DNA of 64,000 nucleotides from the NCBI GenBank assembly GCA_963971305.1, contig OZ020313.1, positions 20,781,260 through 20,845,259 of the forward strand, in the 5' to 3' direction. Numbering within the stretch: position 1 is the stretch's first letter; each line of letters starts with the position of its first letter. A model generated the notes under the pieces. The model saw nothing but the letters and a program-made list of their open reading frames with translations, was not told the origin of the DNA and did not search any database. Origin of the DNA: Arcuatula senhousia (taxonomy: Eukaryota > Mollusca > Bivalvia > Mytilida > Mytilidae). Below are positions 33,736-44,500 of the stretch, one piece after another. Both the position numbers and the translations under genes were made by a program.

Positions 33736-34650
33736 GCCAATTGCAGAACCGCCAGCAGTGCCAAATGGCCTCACTGAAGGCTGCTGGCGGTTGTCCATTG
33801 TGGTTTTTCTAATTTGCCATTTAATTGTGGGTTGTGTCGCGTACACTTATTCCACATCTCATTATTTTCTATTTAACTTCTATATGTAGGTAAACTTTTA
33901 AGAGTTAAAATTTTCTCACTTTATTTGACTTTCACTAATCACTAATTTACTTGTACAAGTAAAATGATAGAAAATCATTCTTTTCTTAATTATCTTTATC
34001 TAGCCATGAAATAAATTTACTTTCATTTGCGGAGTTAAGTAAATTACTGAGTTTTGTAGTCTTGCAAGTGAAGATGCTTCAACTGATAAGCGTTATAAAT
34101 ACTGTTATTACAAACGCTTGCAAGATACAACATATTAACAATCATAAATGCTATAGTCTTTCAGAAGCTCATTAATTAAAGATTCAGAGGTTCTCTATAT
34201 ATCTTATCCAAAAATGATTAATATGTCTTCTGCTAGAATTTAGCTATCTTTGCATAATTAAAAGCGTAAGGGGGCAGGTGTGCGCGTGTTTGGAATTTGA
34301 CGATATTAGCCGCTAAAATAAAAAACTAAAAATTGGAAATCAAACAATTGTTTAGAATTCGAAGGCATCTTCGCTAGCCCTAGGTTGACCATCCGCTATC
34401 TCTCATCTTCAGAAGATGTTAAGAAGCTAAAATAATATTTTAAGGGCAAACTCTTAATAAATAAATCACAATTTAAAAGTTTGAATTTAATAAAACAATA
34501 AAAGGATAAAAAATAAATTTGAAATTGTAAAGCCGACAATCCTCCTTTATTATTGGAAATCAGGGTAGATTTTAACAAATGAGGTGATTTTAGTAGAATC
34601 ATGAATGGAGAACTATAATGTAAAAAAATAAACTGTTAACACAGAGACAT

Positions 34651-35550
34651 GTCTCGCCTGTCGCAACTGGACACAGTATCAAATGAAGTAAAAATCCCCC
34701 TTAAACTGATCTTAACTGATGCTTAAGCAGCTGCATACCAAATATAAATGGTGAACCATAACTGCTTTATACCAAACACTCATGACATAAGTAAAAAGTG
34801 TAAAATCTCAAAGTCAGTAGACCGTGACTGCAGGAGCATACAGATAAAATACTTTTGAAATTGATCTGTACTGATGCAAGTGCATACCCAATATCAATGA
34901 TGTACCATAACTGCTTCATGATTAACAGACATAAGAAAAAAGGTTAACCTCGGCCAAATCGGTGTAAAATTTCAAAGTCAGTAGACCATGACTGCAGGAG
35001 CATACAGATGAAATGCTTTTGAAATTGATCTGCACTAATGCTAATGCAAGTGCATACCCAATATCAATTGTGAACCATTACTGCTTCATGTTAAACAGAC
35101 GTAAGAAAAAAGGTTAACCTCGGCAAAATCAGTATAAAATTTCAAAGTCAGTAGACCGTGACTGCAGGTGCATACAGATAAAATGCTTTTGAAATTGATC
35201 TGTACTAATGCTAATGCAAGTGCATACCCAATATCAACGGTGAACCATAACTGCTTCATTTTAAACAGACTTAAGAAAAAAGGTTAACCTCGGCAAAATC
35301 AGTGTAAAATTTCAAAGTCAGTAGACCGTGACTGCATGAGCATACACATGATACAGGTGAAATCCTTTTAAAACTGATCTGTACTGATGCTGATGCAACT
35401 GCATACCAAATATCAATGGTATAACATAACTAGTTCACACAAAACAGACTTAAGCAAAAACTTTAACCAATTGTGGACGCCGCCACCGTCGCCAGAATCA
35501 CCATACCTAAGTCTCGCCTTTTGTGACATTCGTCGCAGGCGAGACAAAAA
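34651..35550 (+). mobile_element. Family H2 tandem-core element
   Basis: It begins GTCTCGCCTGTCGC. It has about five units of roughly 180 bp (TTTCAAAGTCAGTAGACCGT...), a GCC/GTCGCC-rich stretch, and a 3' hairpin at 35511-35545 (GTCTCGCC...GGCGAGAC) followed by AAAAA. Confidence 0.75.
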
Positions 35551-37052
35551 TGTAAATCAGTGGAATCAAATAAATATTATAATCTAACCAAATTTGTAAG
35601 ACTTTTCTCATCAGTGTGCATTGTAGAATTGGTAAAAATGACCACTCAAATGTGTCATGAATGTTATTAATAATTAAATTGGAAATTATCATTGACACAT
35701 GATTGAGTTTTGCGATACGTATGTACAAAATGATGTAATAGGAATTCAAAAATTATGGTATGAGTTGAATTCCAGCAGAATTGAGAAAAAAAGTCAACTA
35801 AATTGTGTGCACCATCCCTTTTTTAGCTTTTCCAAGTACATACATGCTTCCGAAAGTCGCCGGCAGTAAATACTTAAAATTCAATTGTCTAGCTGTATTT
35901 AAACATATGCAGAAGTATCAGTCTTTTATAACAACTGACGAAAACTGATTAAACTTTCTTTAATCAGTGTACAATTTGTAACTGTAAATAAATGTTAAAT
36001 ACAGTTAAGATTTAATTTAATATAAAAATACCCAGAATCTGGGTAACCATTCAAGCTCATATAATCGTAGTTATTCATAAATAAATTTTTTGATCACTAA
36101 ATATGAAGGAAGAAAAATAACATCAGCAAAAAAGTTCATAACACTTTTAGATACCTTATTCGTATTTTATTTATCTTTAATACGCCTATCATATTTTAAT
36201 GCCTTTCCACAACATGTCGGGGATATATAGTTATACAGCTGTGGGATTCCATTCCATGAAGTGGTCGTTCCCATTCGTAAAAAGGAAAGTTATTCTGGTT
36301 GGACTCCAGTAACTGTCACTGCACGGAGTTGCCTCCCTACACAACAGTGTACATGTATGTTTGTACCGGATTTTCTCAGCAATGTTTTGCAATTTTTCAG
36401 GGCGATATAGAATGATACACTATGTTCTTAGCAACTTTCAAACTTGTCGGACTTCTACCTCCAGTTTCATTCGATATGAAAATTACTACAGAACTTTCAT
36501 CATGCTTTTCTTAGAAATCGGATACATAAAAATGATTTGAAATTGTTGGGGTGGTTTACTATGATAAACTGATCTACATTACCAAAGCAATTCTGTCGAA
36601 CTTTGACTTCCTGTTTGTGAGCCTACGCGGAGGCAATTCAAATGATGAAAATAGAAGCTAACTACAACAATACAGAAATTGATTATCGTTCTAATTTAAC
36701 AAACAAAAGGCTAAAATTTCAAATCGACTGAACAGTCCAAAATAGGATTTGGTGAATTTTTGTATAAAAAAAGTAATCGAAACTGTTGCCAAAAAGTATC
36801 CAAACTAAAAAAACATGGAGTTTAACATTGAATGTTTAGATATAGAGCAAGTACTTGACACCACCTTTAATGGTAAACCTGCAAAAGTTTAAAGAACACT
36901 TTAAGATATAATATGGTGGTATGTCTTAATTCTTTCAGTCATTGTCAATTGAGAAAATGCAATATCAGAAATAACACAAAATATTTGCATGCCTTAAACA
37001 TAATTTAATGAAACATAAAATGTACTTTGTAGTGATATATTGCCAGTACATT
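35551..37052. other. Intergenic, nothing recognised
   Basis: AT-rich. Searched for a first FNBP4 exon on the minus strand without success. Confidence 0.35.
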
Positions 37053-37268
37053 TGAATTCTCTAAGTGTTTTAAGTGATTTGGCTTTAAAGTTTTGAACTT
37101 AGAAAGAACAGCTCATTTTTCAATTTTCCGACAAACACCACTTAATCTGCTGAACCAATTGCCATGAAACTTGATATATTTTTTCTACCTGTACAACAAA
37201 ATTAATCTATACATTGCTTTTAAAATTTTGCAGATTTATTTTCATCTATAAAATCTTGCTAATTAGAA
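37053..37268 (+). repeat. Second copy of the 216-bp block
   Basis: Almost identical to 26059-26276, starting AATTCTCTAAGTG and ending ATCTTGCTAATTAGAA. Confidence 0.8.
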
Positions 37269-37684
37269 AGCAAAAACATAAAGCTGGCATTTGCTTTCTT
37301 TTTTTAAAGAAAGCAACTTGTTCATGTTTATTTATATGGCTTATAGTATCAGCAACCTTTACCAGACTGAGATGATCTGTTATCTTCAGTTAATTGAGAA
37401 ATAACCAACATTTATTGTCCCATTGGCAATTTTCAAAGGCCATGCACACCATGAAGACAGTGAGCCATGCCCATCAGAAATTTTAAATGGACCATAGAGC
37501 AGATGATGTAAACATTTCAAGAAAATTATCTGTTTGATTGTAAAAATTTTGTGTAACAGGTAAAATGAGCTCAATTTACTTGTATAGGTAAATTTTTGCT
37601 CAGAGAAAAATACTTTACTCTAACAAGTAAATTTTTGTTCTACTTTTTTAAGAAGTAAAATTCTAATTACTTATTTAAATGGGA

Positions 37685-38000
37685 TCTCTGACTGACAGTT
37701 GAAACAAATAAAATATTTGAATTTTTGGCCTCTTTTGGGGCCCTAATCTGTTAATGAATAGAGGGAGGACCCCAAAAATCAATGAAACATTATGGTAAAA
37801 TTTCACAGCATTTGGTAAACCAAAACAAAAGATATTGTGGGAACAAACAAAAAAGTAGCATTTTTGGCCCGTAATTTCTAAAAGAAAAAAGGTGGGACCC
37901 CCCCCAAAATCAATCCCATCCATCCTTTTATAGTAAGGAACGTCACTGTCAAATTTCATACCAATCTAATAACTAGAACTAATGTTATTGTGGAAACATG
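37685..38000 (+). repeat. Family A core fragment
   Basis: Contains GGACCCC...AAAATCAATCCCATCCATCC and GGAAACA units as in A2/A6 but lacks both ends. Confidence 0.6.
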
Positions 38001-38161
38001 TAGACCATATTCCCAACAGTCTGTATACCAAATATCAAATGCCTAGCTATTATACTTTTAAGCAATTCATTCAATACTGCTCCGGAAAGTAATACCTATG
38101 TCTTGCCTTCATCTACTATTTGATGCAGCCAAGACTAAAATCGGGGCCCTGTAAGATAGTC

Positions 38162-39066
38162 TAGGGGTGTAATGATACCACTTCCCCACGATCCGATACA
38201 GATCACGATACCTGGCTCACAATCCGATCCGTATTACGATACCTTTTACTTCCATTACGTCCCGTGCGGGGCCCGGGTGGCGAATAGGCCCGCAGCAGAG
38301 CCTAGCTTGTCGTAAGAGGCGACTAAGGGTCTTGGGATTCTGATGTCGGGTCAGTGCTCAGCCCACAGAGCGACCAAGTGTGTACCCTAGGTGGCTGAAT
38401 AGGGTAGCCCTCGTCCGCGGGGGTTGTCAGGTCTATAATACGGAAACCCTGACCGACGACCATAGTGGGCCAAAGTGTGTGAAGAGTGCCACGCTTCATG
38501 CACGTAAAAGACCCCTTTGTGGACCGCCCAGTAGTGCACCACATAGGCTAAATTTTCCGCCCCTACCCACCTCTCCCCTTTTCCTGTGGTTCTTCAAAAT
38601 TTACCGGTCCTTTGTGTCCCACCCCATCCCCATATTTCATTTATCATCATCATTTCATGTTCATTTCATCATCCTTTTCATGTTCATCGCCTGTAAATAA
38701 CCTATATAGCGTTGCACGGGCGTAAAACACCAACTCACTCACTCACTCACACTACTTCCATTACTAACAAAAGACCTGCTTGTTTTATCATTGTAAATCG
38801 TTGTTAATGTTGAAGAAGTATAATTTTTATGTGTTAAATAGACAGTAAACCAAAGTCTTTTCAAGCAAAAGATCTTGTTTCAGTCGGACAGGCAATGATT
38901 TGTGCCATTGTTGACACCGGAAGAAGGCTTTTTTATCTTTCTGCCAAAGACAGATATAACATTTTTTGGATCGGATCGGAATCGCAAGTCAAACACAGTA
39001 TCAATTTCCGGATCGTGGGATAAAAATCGTGATCCACCGGTGCACCTGTGAATCCTTACACCCCTA
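38162..39066. mobile_element. hAT-like non-autonomous element holding a SINE-like insert
   Basis: The ends TAGGGGTGTAA (38162-38172) and TTACACCCCTA (39056-39066) are inverted repeats, with GATC-rich subterminal sequence on both sides. A reversed, truncated relative starts at 42513. No clear 8-bp TSD was seen, so the superfamily call is tentative. Confidence 0.6.
38259..38752 (+). mobile_element. SINE-like retroposon with 12-bp TSD
   Basis: Flanked by perfect direct repeats TACTTCCATTAC (38247-38258 and 38753-38764). It has a GC-rich head (CGGGGCCCGGGTGGCG), a central GCACGTAAAAGACCCCTTTG shared with the copy at 12715, and an (ACTC)n tail at 38733-38752. Confidence 0.8.
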
Positions 39067-39075
39067 TTACTATAA

Positions 39076-39730
39076 ATTCATTAAAGAGATATCAGGAGTT
39101 CACTGTAAGGCATCAAATGATGGTTGTTGTGCAGAATTAAACAGAACTCCATTAAAAAGTAAAATTTTATTTTCTATTTTAAGTTTTTTCAAGCATATAC
39201 TTGATGCAGATAATACTTATAAACTACAAGAAATTTTTAATAATTCAAAAGAATGTAATCCTTGGATAAAGAAAGTCAAAAAGATTTTGAATAATCTTGG
39301 TTTTTCATTCATGATAAATAGCACATTCCTTTCTAAAAGGAACCTTGGTCAAATTAAGCAACATATACAGGATCAATGCTTACAAGATCAAAACTCAAAT
39401 ATTTATAAATCACCAAAATTAGAACTTTTTCAAAGTATATAATACAAGAAGGGGACAAGACCTTCATATGTCGATTTATCAAAAAAAAAAAGATGATCGA
39501 GCTGCTGTTTGTAAACTATTCACTTTTTATTGAACAAGGTAGATATCTTAATATTCCAAGAAATGAAAGGTATTGTCCAATATGCAAATTTGGACAAATA
39601 GAAGATGAAAAACATTCTATCTTAAACTGCAGCGCTCTTAAAAACCAAAGAGACACATTTACTTAATTGTTTAGATAATAAAAAAGCAATTAATGCAAAT
39701 AATAAAATATCATTATTATTTAATAGCAAT
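39076..39730 (+). pseudogene. LINE reverse transcriptase C-terminal fragment, frameshifted
   Basis: The frame through 39442 reads ISGVHCKASNDGCCAELNRT, PLKSKILFSILSFF, like the C-terminal region of non-LTR retrotransposon ORF2. After a frame change and stops, NIPRNERYCPICKFGQIEDE and KHSILNC appear, a CCHC-type finger found at LINE ORF2 ends. It is 5'-truncated and inactive. The clade was not determined. Confidence 0.7.
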
Positions 39731-40201
39731 TCATACAAAATCCTTTAACTAACCTTCTCGTTCATTACTAATTGTATGAGCATCAGAAAAAGTCTATTAT
39801 CATGATTATGATAGATTATACTTTTTAAAATTGCATCTATCATGTCTATATGTTCTTATTTACAATATACATTTAAATATGTACTTCCAAATTTTGATAT
39901 ATCTGTATACTTTTGATATTGGGCCTTGACCATGTAATATCGATGTGTTTGTGCCAATAAAGTATTTGTATAGTGTAAAAGATATATTTCAATGATGTAC
40001 GCCCTCCTAAAAGTGCTTGAAAATTCCTTTGTGGAAAGATTCTCCCAGTACATGTATTAACACCTTATCGCCTGACTGTTTTGTTATTCTCCGATTTTAT
40101 TGTACCAGTTTTTTAATAACTTTGCATCGTTTTCGATCCAGTCAGCTTCTCCACGGTTTAGTAAGAGTTTTCTGGTTTTCTTTAGACCCTAGTATAAGAT
40201 A
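39731..40201. other. Intergenic, a short repeat
   Basis: 40000-40060 resembles 23945-24050 (CTCAAAAGTGCTTG...TTCTCCC). Nothing else recognised. Confidence 0.4.
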
Positions 40202-40240
40202 CATGTGTAACCGGAGAGCATTGGTTTACTTCACAAAATC

Positions 40241-40317
40241 GACATGTCCTGAGCGGGATTCGATCCCGGGACCTCTAGGTTTACAGTCAGGCGCTCTACC
40301 TCTGAACCAAAGAAGTA
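40241..40317 (-). other. tRNA-like sequence inside TRIM LTR (copy 1)
   Basis: The minus strand reads TGGTTCAGAGGTAGAGCGCC (D-arm/A-box-like), a possible anticodon loop CTGTAAA, then GGTCCCGGGATCGAATCCCG (T-arm/B-box). The 3' half looks like a real tRNA. The expected 5' acceptor strand is missing and the anticodon stem is mismatched. It is therefore a Pol III promoter-like tRNA relic rather than a functional tRNA gene. Confidence 0.7.
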
Positions 40318-40534
40318 CTTCCCTTGTTCAGGGATAAAGGCTGGCTATTTAAATCTACTAATTAATGTACGAAGGGGGGCAACCCCGTTACACTCCCCCC
40401 TCCTCAAGAGTCATCATACCTTCATGTATGACTCTTATCACAACTAACCCTGGCTATTTTTCCTGTTCTAACCATCGTGGGTTTTTTAGTTGGGCGCCAA
40501 TGTAACCGGAGAGCATGAATTACTTTACAAAATC

Positions 40535-40611
40535 GACATGTCCTGAGCGGGATTCGATCCCGGGACCTCTTGGTTTACAGTCAGGCGCTCTACCTCTTAA
40601 CCAAAGAAGTA
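40535..40611 (-). other. tRNA-like sequence inside TRIM LTR (copy 2)
   Basis: The same tRNA-like block in the second LTR, with a few substitutions (A-box TGGTTAAGAGGTAG, same B-box). Its presence in both LTRs shows it is part of the LTR, not a later insertion. Confidence 0.7.
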
Positions 40612-40690
40612 CTTCCCTTGTTCAGGGATAAAGGCTGGCTATTTAAATCTACTAATTAATGTACGAAGGGGGGCAACCCCGTTACACATG

Positions 40691-41453
40691 TAAAACATCT
40701 CAAATTTGTGGATTTCCTCAACACCATATTTCTTTTAAAATTCGTATATATGTAGATTTTAAGGAATCCTAAAATTTGAAGAAAAAGTCAAGAGTCATGA
40801 TGTTTAATGAAGTGCAGGCGCAGGCCTTGATACACCTTCAAAAGTGTCACATTTGAACATGTTGAAGACACCTATTTTATCGTCATTCTACTGTACATAA
40901 TGAATGTTTTACTTAAATTGACTGACTGGGGAGTTTAAGATCATGACCATACTTAAATATAGGTCTGTTTCAATTATGTCATGAGCACTATTTATCATTC
41001 ATTTATCGTGTTTATTGCAATCAGTGCGTGATTAGTACCAACATGATCAAGCAACGATACCTGCGACTGGTTCATCTTTCTGACCAATGAAATTATCGTT
41101 TATAAAATAATAGTACTATCCAACTACAAACAATTGAGTGCCCTAAAAATTAAAATTCCGGAGCAAAAATAGGCAACATCAGTTGATTAAGATGCGTCTT
41201 CTGTGCCTTCGAAATAACGTAAAAAATATGGCACACGCTGTGTAACCTGATACATGTGTGCTATAATAAAGGTCGTGTCACTGAGCTAAGTAATGTTTTA
41301 AAAATCAACATTGGGACGAACTAAGATTTTAAGCATTACGCCCCAAGATAATTTAAATGCATGTTTGCTGTCAAGTACTATTTATGGAATCAATAAACAA
41401 CTGATGCTGAAGATGTCGGAAAACATGATAAATTAGTAGCATTGTGGAACAAA
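40691..41453 (+). promoter_or_regulatory. Presumed RIC8 promoter and 5' UTR
   Basis: Directly upstream of the predicted RIC8 start. No TATA box or clear core promoter motif was recognised. A short uORF starts at about 41413. Position is the only evidence. Confidence 0.3.
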
Positions 41454-41540
41454 ATGAATGTAGACGATCGGTGTTTGCAAATTCTTAATGATGGCAGTGA
41501 TAAGGAAGTTTGTGGTCTCCTTTTGGAGCTCACAACAAAG
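41454..41540 (+). CDS. RIC8: RIC8 exon 1 (start codon, residues 1-29)
   Basis: An ATG at 41454 has A at -3 and is the first in-frame ATG after a stop about 60 bases upstream. It encodes 29 residues including ILNDGSDKEVCGLLLELTTK. This fits the acidic-then-helical N-terminus of RIC8, which comes just before the FNFPD segment of exon 2. The exon ends in AAG followed by GCAAGA, so the donor would be the rarer GC type, and phase 0 matches exon 2. A short upstream ORF begins at the ATG at about 41413. The weak points are the non-GT donor and the 14-kb gap to exon 2. Confidence 0.6.
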
Positions 41541-44500
41541 GCAAGATAAGAACAAACATATACTGTAAAACAGAAAATAATGTAAAAAATAATTTATCTG
41601 ACAGTGTACACAGTAGAGCACATTAATATTGAAATAATAGTATACGAAATTAATATGCAGTCAAAGATGTACAAATGTGTGATAGTCTGGTGCTGTATAA
41701 ACTTCCTGCTCATTACATCCATGACAATTATTTCATTAATTACATTATTTCAACCTTAAGGTAGTACAATGGTAAAAAATCGGTAGGATAGAATTTTTTT
41801 AAAATTGGTCATAAGAAGTATCTAAGTATATATGTTTGAAAAATAAAATAAAAACAATAGGTCACCGTGCTTAATTTTTGTAGAAAAATGATCAAAAACA
41901 GTTCAAATTTGGCTATTTTTATATAGATTATATAGGGAAAAATGGTTTAAATCAATTTTTTCAAATTTCACGGGATAGATTTTTGTTAAATTTTGTCAAA
42001 ACACCAGTTTTTGTTAGTTCTTTGAAAATAAGGTATAAAATCATGGGGTCACCGTTCATTTTCTGAAAATAAATTGGAAAAACTGAATTTTCCCTACACA
42101 TTTCATACAAATTATCTCCCTTGAAAAAAGTACGGGAAATGTTATAAAATGAATATAACACTTAGGTTTTGTTTCAAACTTATTTTTTCTGTAATGATTT
42201 ATCATACAAACAAACTTCATACAGTTAAATAGCAATGTTTTTGCCTTTGCTTAAATTTGGTAACATGCTCAGAAAAGATGCTCAGTGGTATACCACTGTA
42301 CTACCTTAACTGTGATGTCACCGTTTCTACATTGTATGTAGCTAAATGTACATACCACAATATTATGAGATACCAGTATACTTTCAAAATCATGAGATAA
42401 ACATGTAGTTCTTATTACAGACCTTTCCAGTGTCAAGCAACTCATGTTCATCTACAAATTATTTGCGGAAATTCTTTGATTTTTTAATGTTTTCCTTTTG
42501 ATCTTTAATTTTTAGGGGTGTAACTATTCACTGGTGAACCGATGCATCACAATATTTTATCCCACAATCCGGAAATGGATATCGTGTTCGACTTCCTGAT
42601 TCAGATCCCATCCAAAAATTGTCTGCTTTGGCAGGAAGATAAAAAAGCATGCTTCCGCAGGGTTTTCCACACTTTTTAGAGTAAAAGGCTTAATCACTAA
42701 AGAAGAAGGCAGGGGGTCCAGGGGGGCGAAGTCTGTTATATTTTTATATCTTTTCATAGCTGTTTTATACACCGGAAACGCATGTAAAATTATACCGGTG
42801 TTGACACAAATATATTTTGCATCAAATGCGGACCTCGCCGAGAGCACCATTAAAAATACGAACACGCTACGAGAAAAACAAACTTCAGCTTCCGATTTCT
42901 CTACATTAGAAAGAATAAATTTTCATTTATATTTTTTTTAGCAATACATGTAGGTAACATAAATTTGGCTAAAAAGTAGCCAGTCAAATTACAAAAATAC
43001 ACGGCAATATAGCCAGCTACCGGCTTCAAAAATGGCTTCTGGTGTCAACAATGGCACATATCATTGCCTGTGGGACTGAAATTAAATCTTTTGCTTGAAA
43101 AGACTTGGGTTTACTGTCTATTTTAATGCATATAGTGTGTTATGTTTTGACTTATTTTTAGCTCATCTTCATTCTTGACGGAAGGTCCATGTGAGCTATT
43201 ACCATCACTTGGCGTCCGTCATTGTCTGGCGTCTGTCGACAATTTTTCAAAAATCTTCTCCTCTGAAACTACTGAACAGAATTTTATGAAACTAAGTTTG
43301 AATGATCCTTAGGGTGTCCTGCAACAAACTTGTGTTTCCATTTTTGATCTGTTAAAATAACATGGCAGCCGTTACTAAAAATAGACCAGGGGGATCAGAC
43401 TACTGTTTTTGGCTCGTAAATCAAAAAGTATAAGGAATAGATGAAATCTGATGCCGCCCTACTGCTTCAGCATCAAATGTTCTGCTATAGTCTCTATTGG
43501 TCGAAGTCTTCAGATGATCCCTTATACATGTACATGTAGCAATAGTCGCTGAAAGAGAAAAGCTGTTGCTTGATTAAATGATCAGCTTATTTAGCATGTT
43601 TAGCTTTTCTTAAGTTTTCATAGGGTCAAAGTTATCAGATGACCCCTTATAGATTTTTTGTAGGGGTTACAGACCCTTAAAGGTGAAAAATAGTGTTTTT
43701 GGCCAATAGAATTAGAATTATTGCAGATAGAGAAAAGCTGTTGTTTGCTTAAACATTCAGCTCATTAAGCTCTATGAAAGTTTTCATACATGTACATGTA
43801 GGGTCGAAATTGGCAGATGATCACTTAAAGGGGTTTTGGACCTTTAAAGGTGAAAAATAGTGTTTTTTGCTCATTTAGCTCCATAAAAATGTTCATAGCG
43901 TTGACATCTAGACCAGGTGTGGGATTTACGCTCCTGGGATCTGATATTTGGTATACAGACAGCTGTGGTTATGGTCTACGCAACTGCCACCATGCCGTTT
44001 GACCCCAACCCCAATTTCATGGTTCAGCCACTCTGTGAACATGGTGAACTACTTTTTGATGTTTTTTCGGACCATAATACCCCTTTGTAAGACTTTTGTG
44101 GAAAATGAATTAAGTGAAAGTATAATAGCTAGGCATCTGATATTTGGTATACAGACAGTTGGGGTTATGGTCTACGCAACTGGCACCATGCCATTTTACC
44201 CTGACCCCAATTTCATGGTTCAGCGACTCTGTTAACTCAGATGTTTTTTCGGGCCAAAAAACCCCTTTGCAAGACTTTTGTGGAAAATGAATTAAGTGAA
44301 AAGTATAATAGCTAGGCATCTCATATCTGGTATAGAGACACTTTAGGTTAAGCTCTATGCAACTGGCCCCATGCCATTTGACCTTGACCCCATTTTCATG
44401 GTTCAGAGACTCTGTGGACTTAGATTAATTAAGGGGCAAAAAAACATCTTTGTAAGACTTTAGTGGAAAATGAATTAAGTAAAAAGTATAATAGGTATCT

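Larger units (their letters stand above)
40206..40686 (-). mobile_element. TRIM: miniature LTR retrotransposon with tRNA-like LTRs
   Basis: Two direct repeats, 40206-40392 (187 bp) and 40501-40686 (186 bp), begin TGTAAC and end GTTACA. They flank a 108-bp internal region and are bounded by a 4-bp TSD, CATG (40202-40205 and 40687-40690). On the minus strand the internal region starts with a primer binding site, TTGGCGCCCAACT (ending at plus 40500). It ends with a purine tract, GAGGAGGGGGGAG, abutting the next LTR. The total of 481 bp with no coding capacity is the TRIM plan. Each LTR also contains a tRNA-like block with A- and B-box motifs. Confidence 0.88.

Noticed and set aside
33641..33889. 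82-codon plus-strand ORF
   Set aside because: It spans the junction of family K and family I repeats, so its frame is accidental.
40241..40317. Functional tRNA gene
   Set aside because: The T-arm and boxes are good, but the 5' acceptor strand does not pair with the 3' strand and the anticodon stem is mismatched. It sits inside both LTRs.
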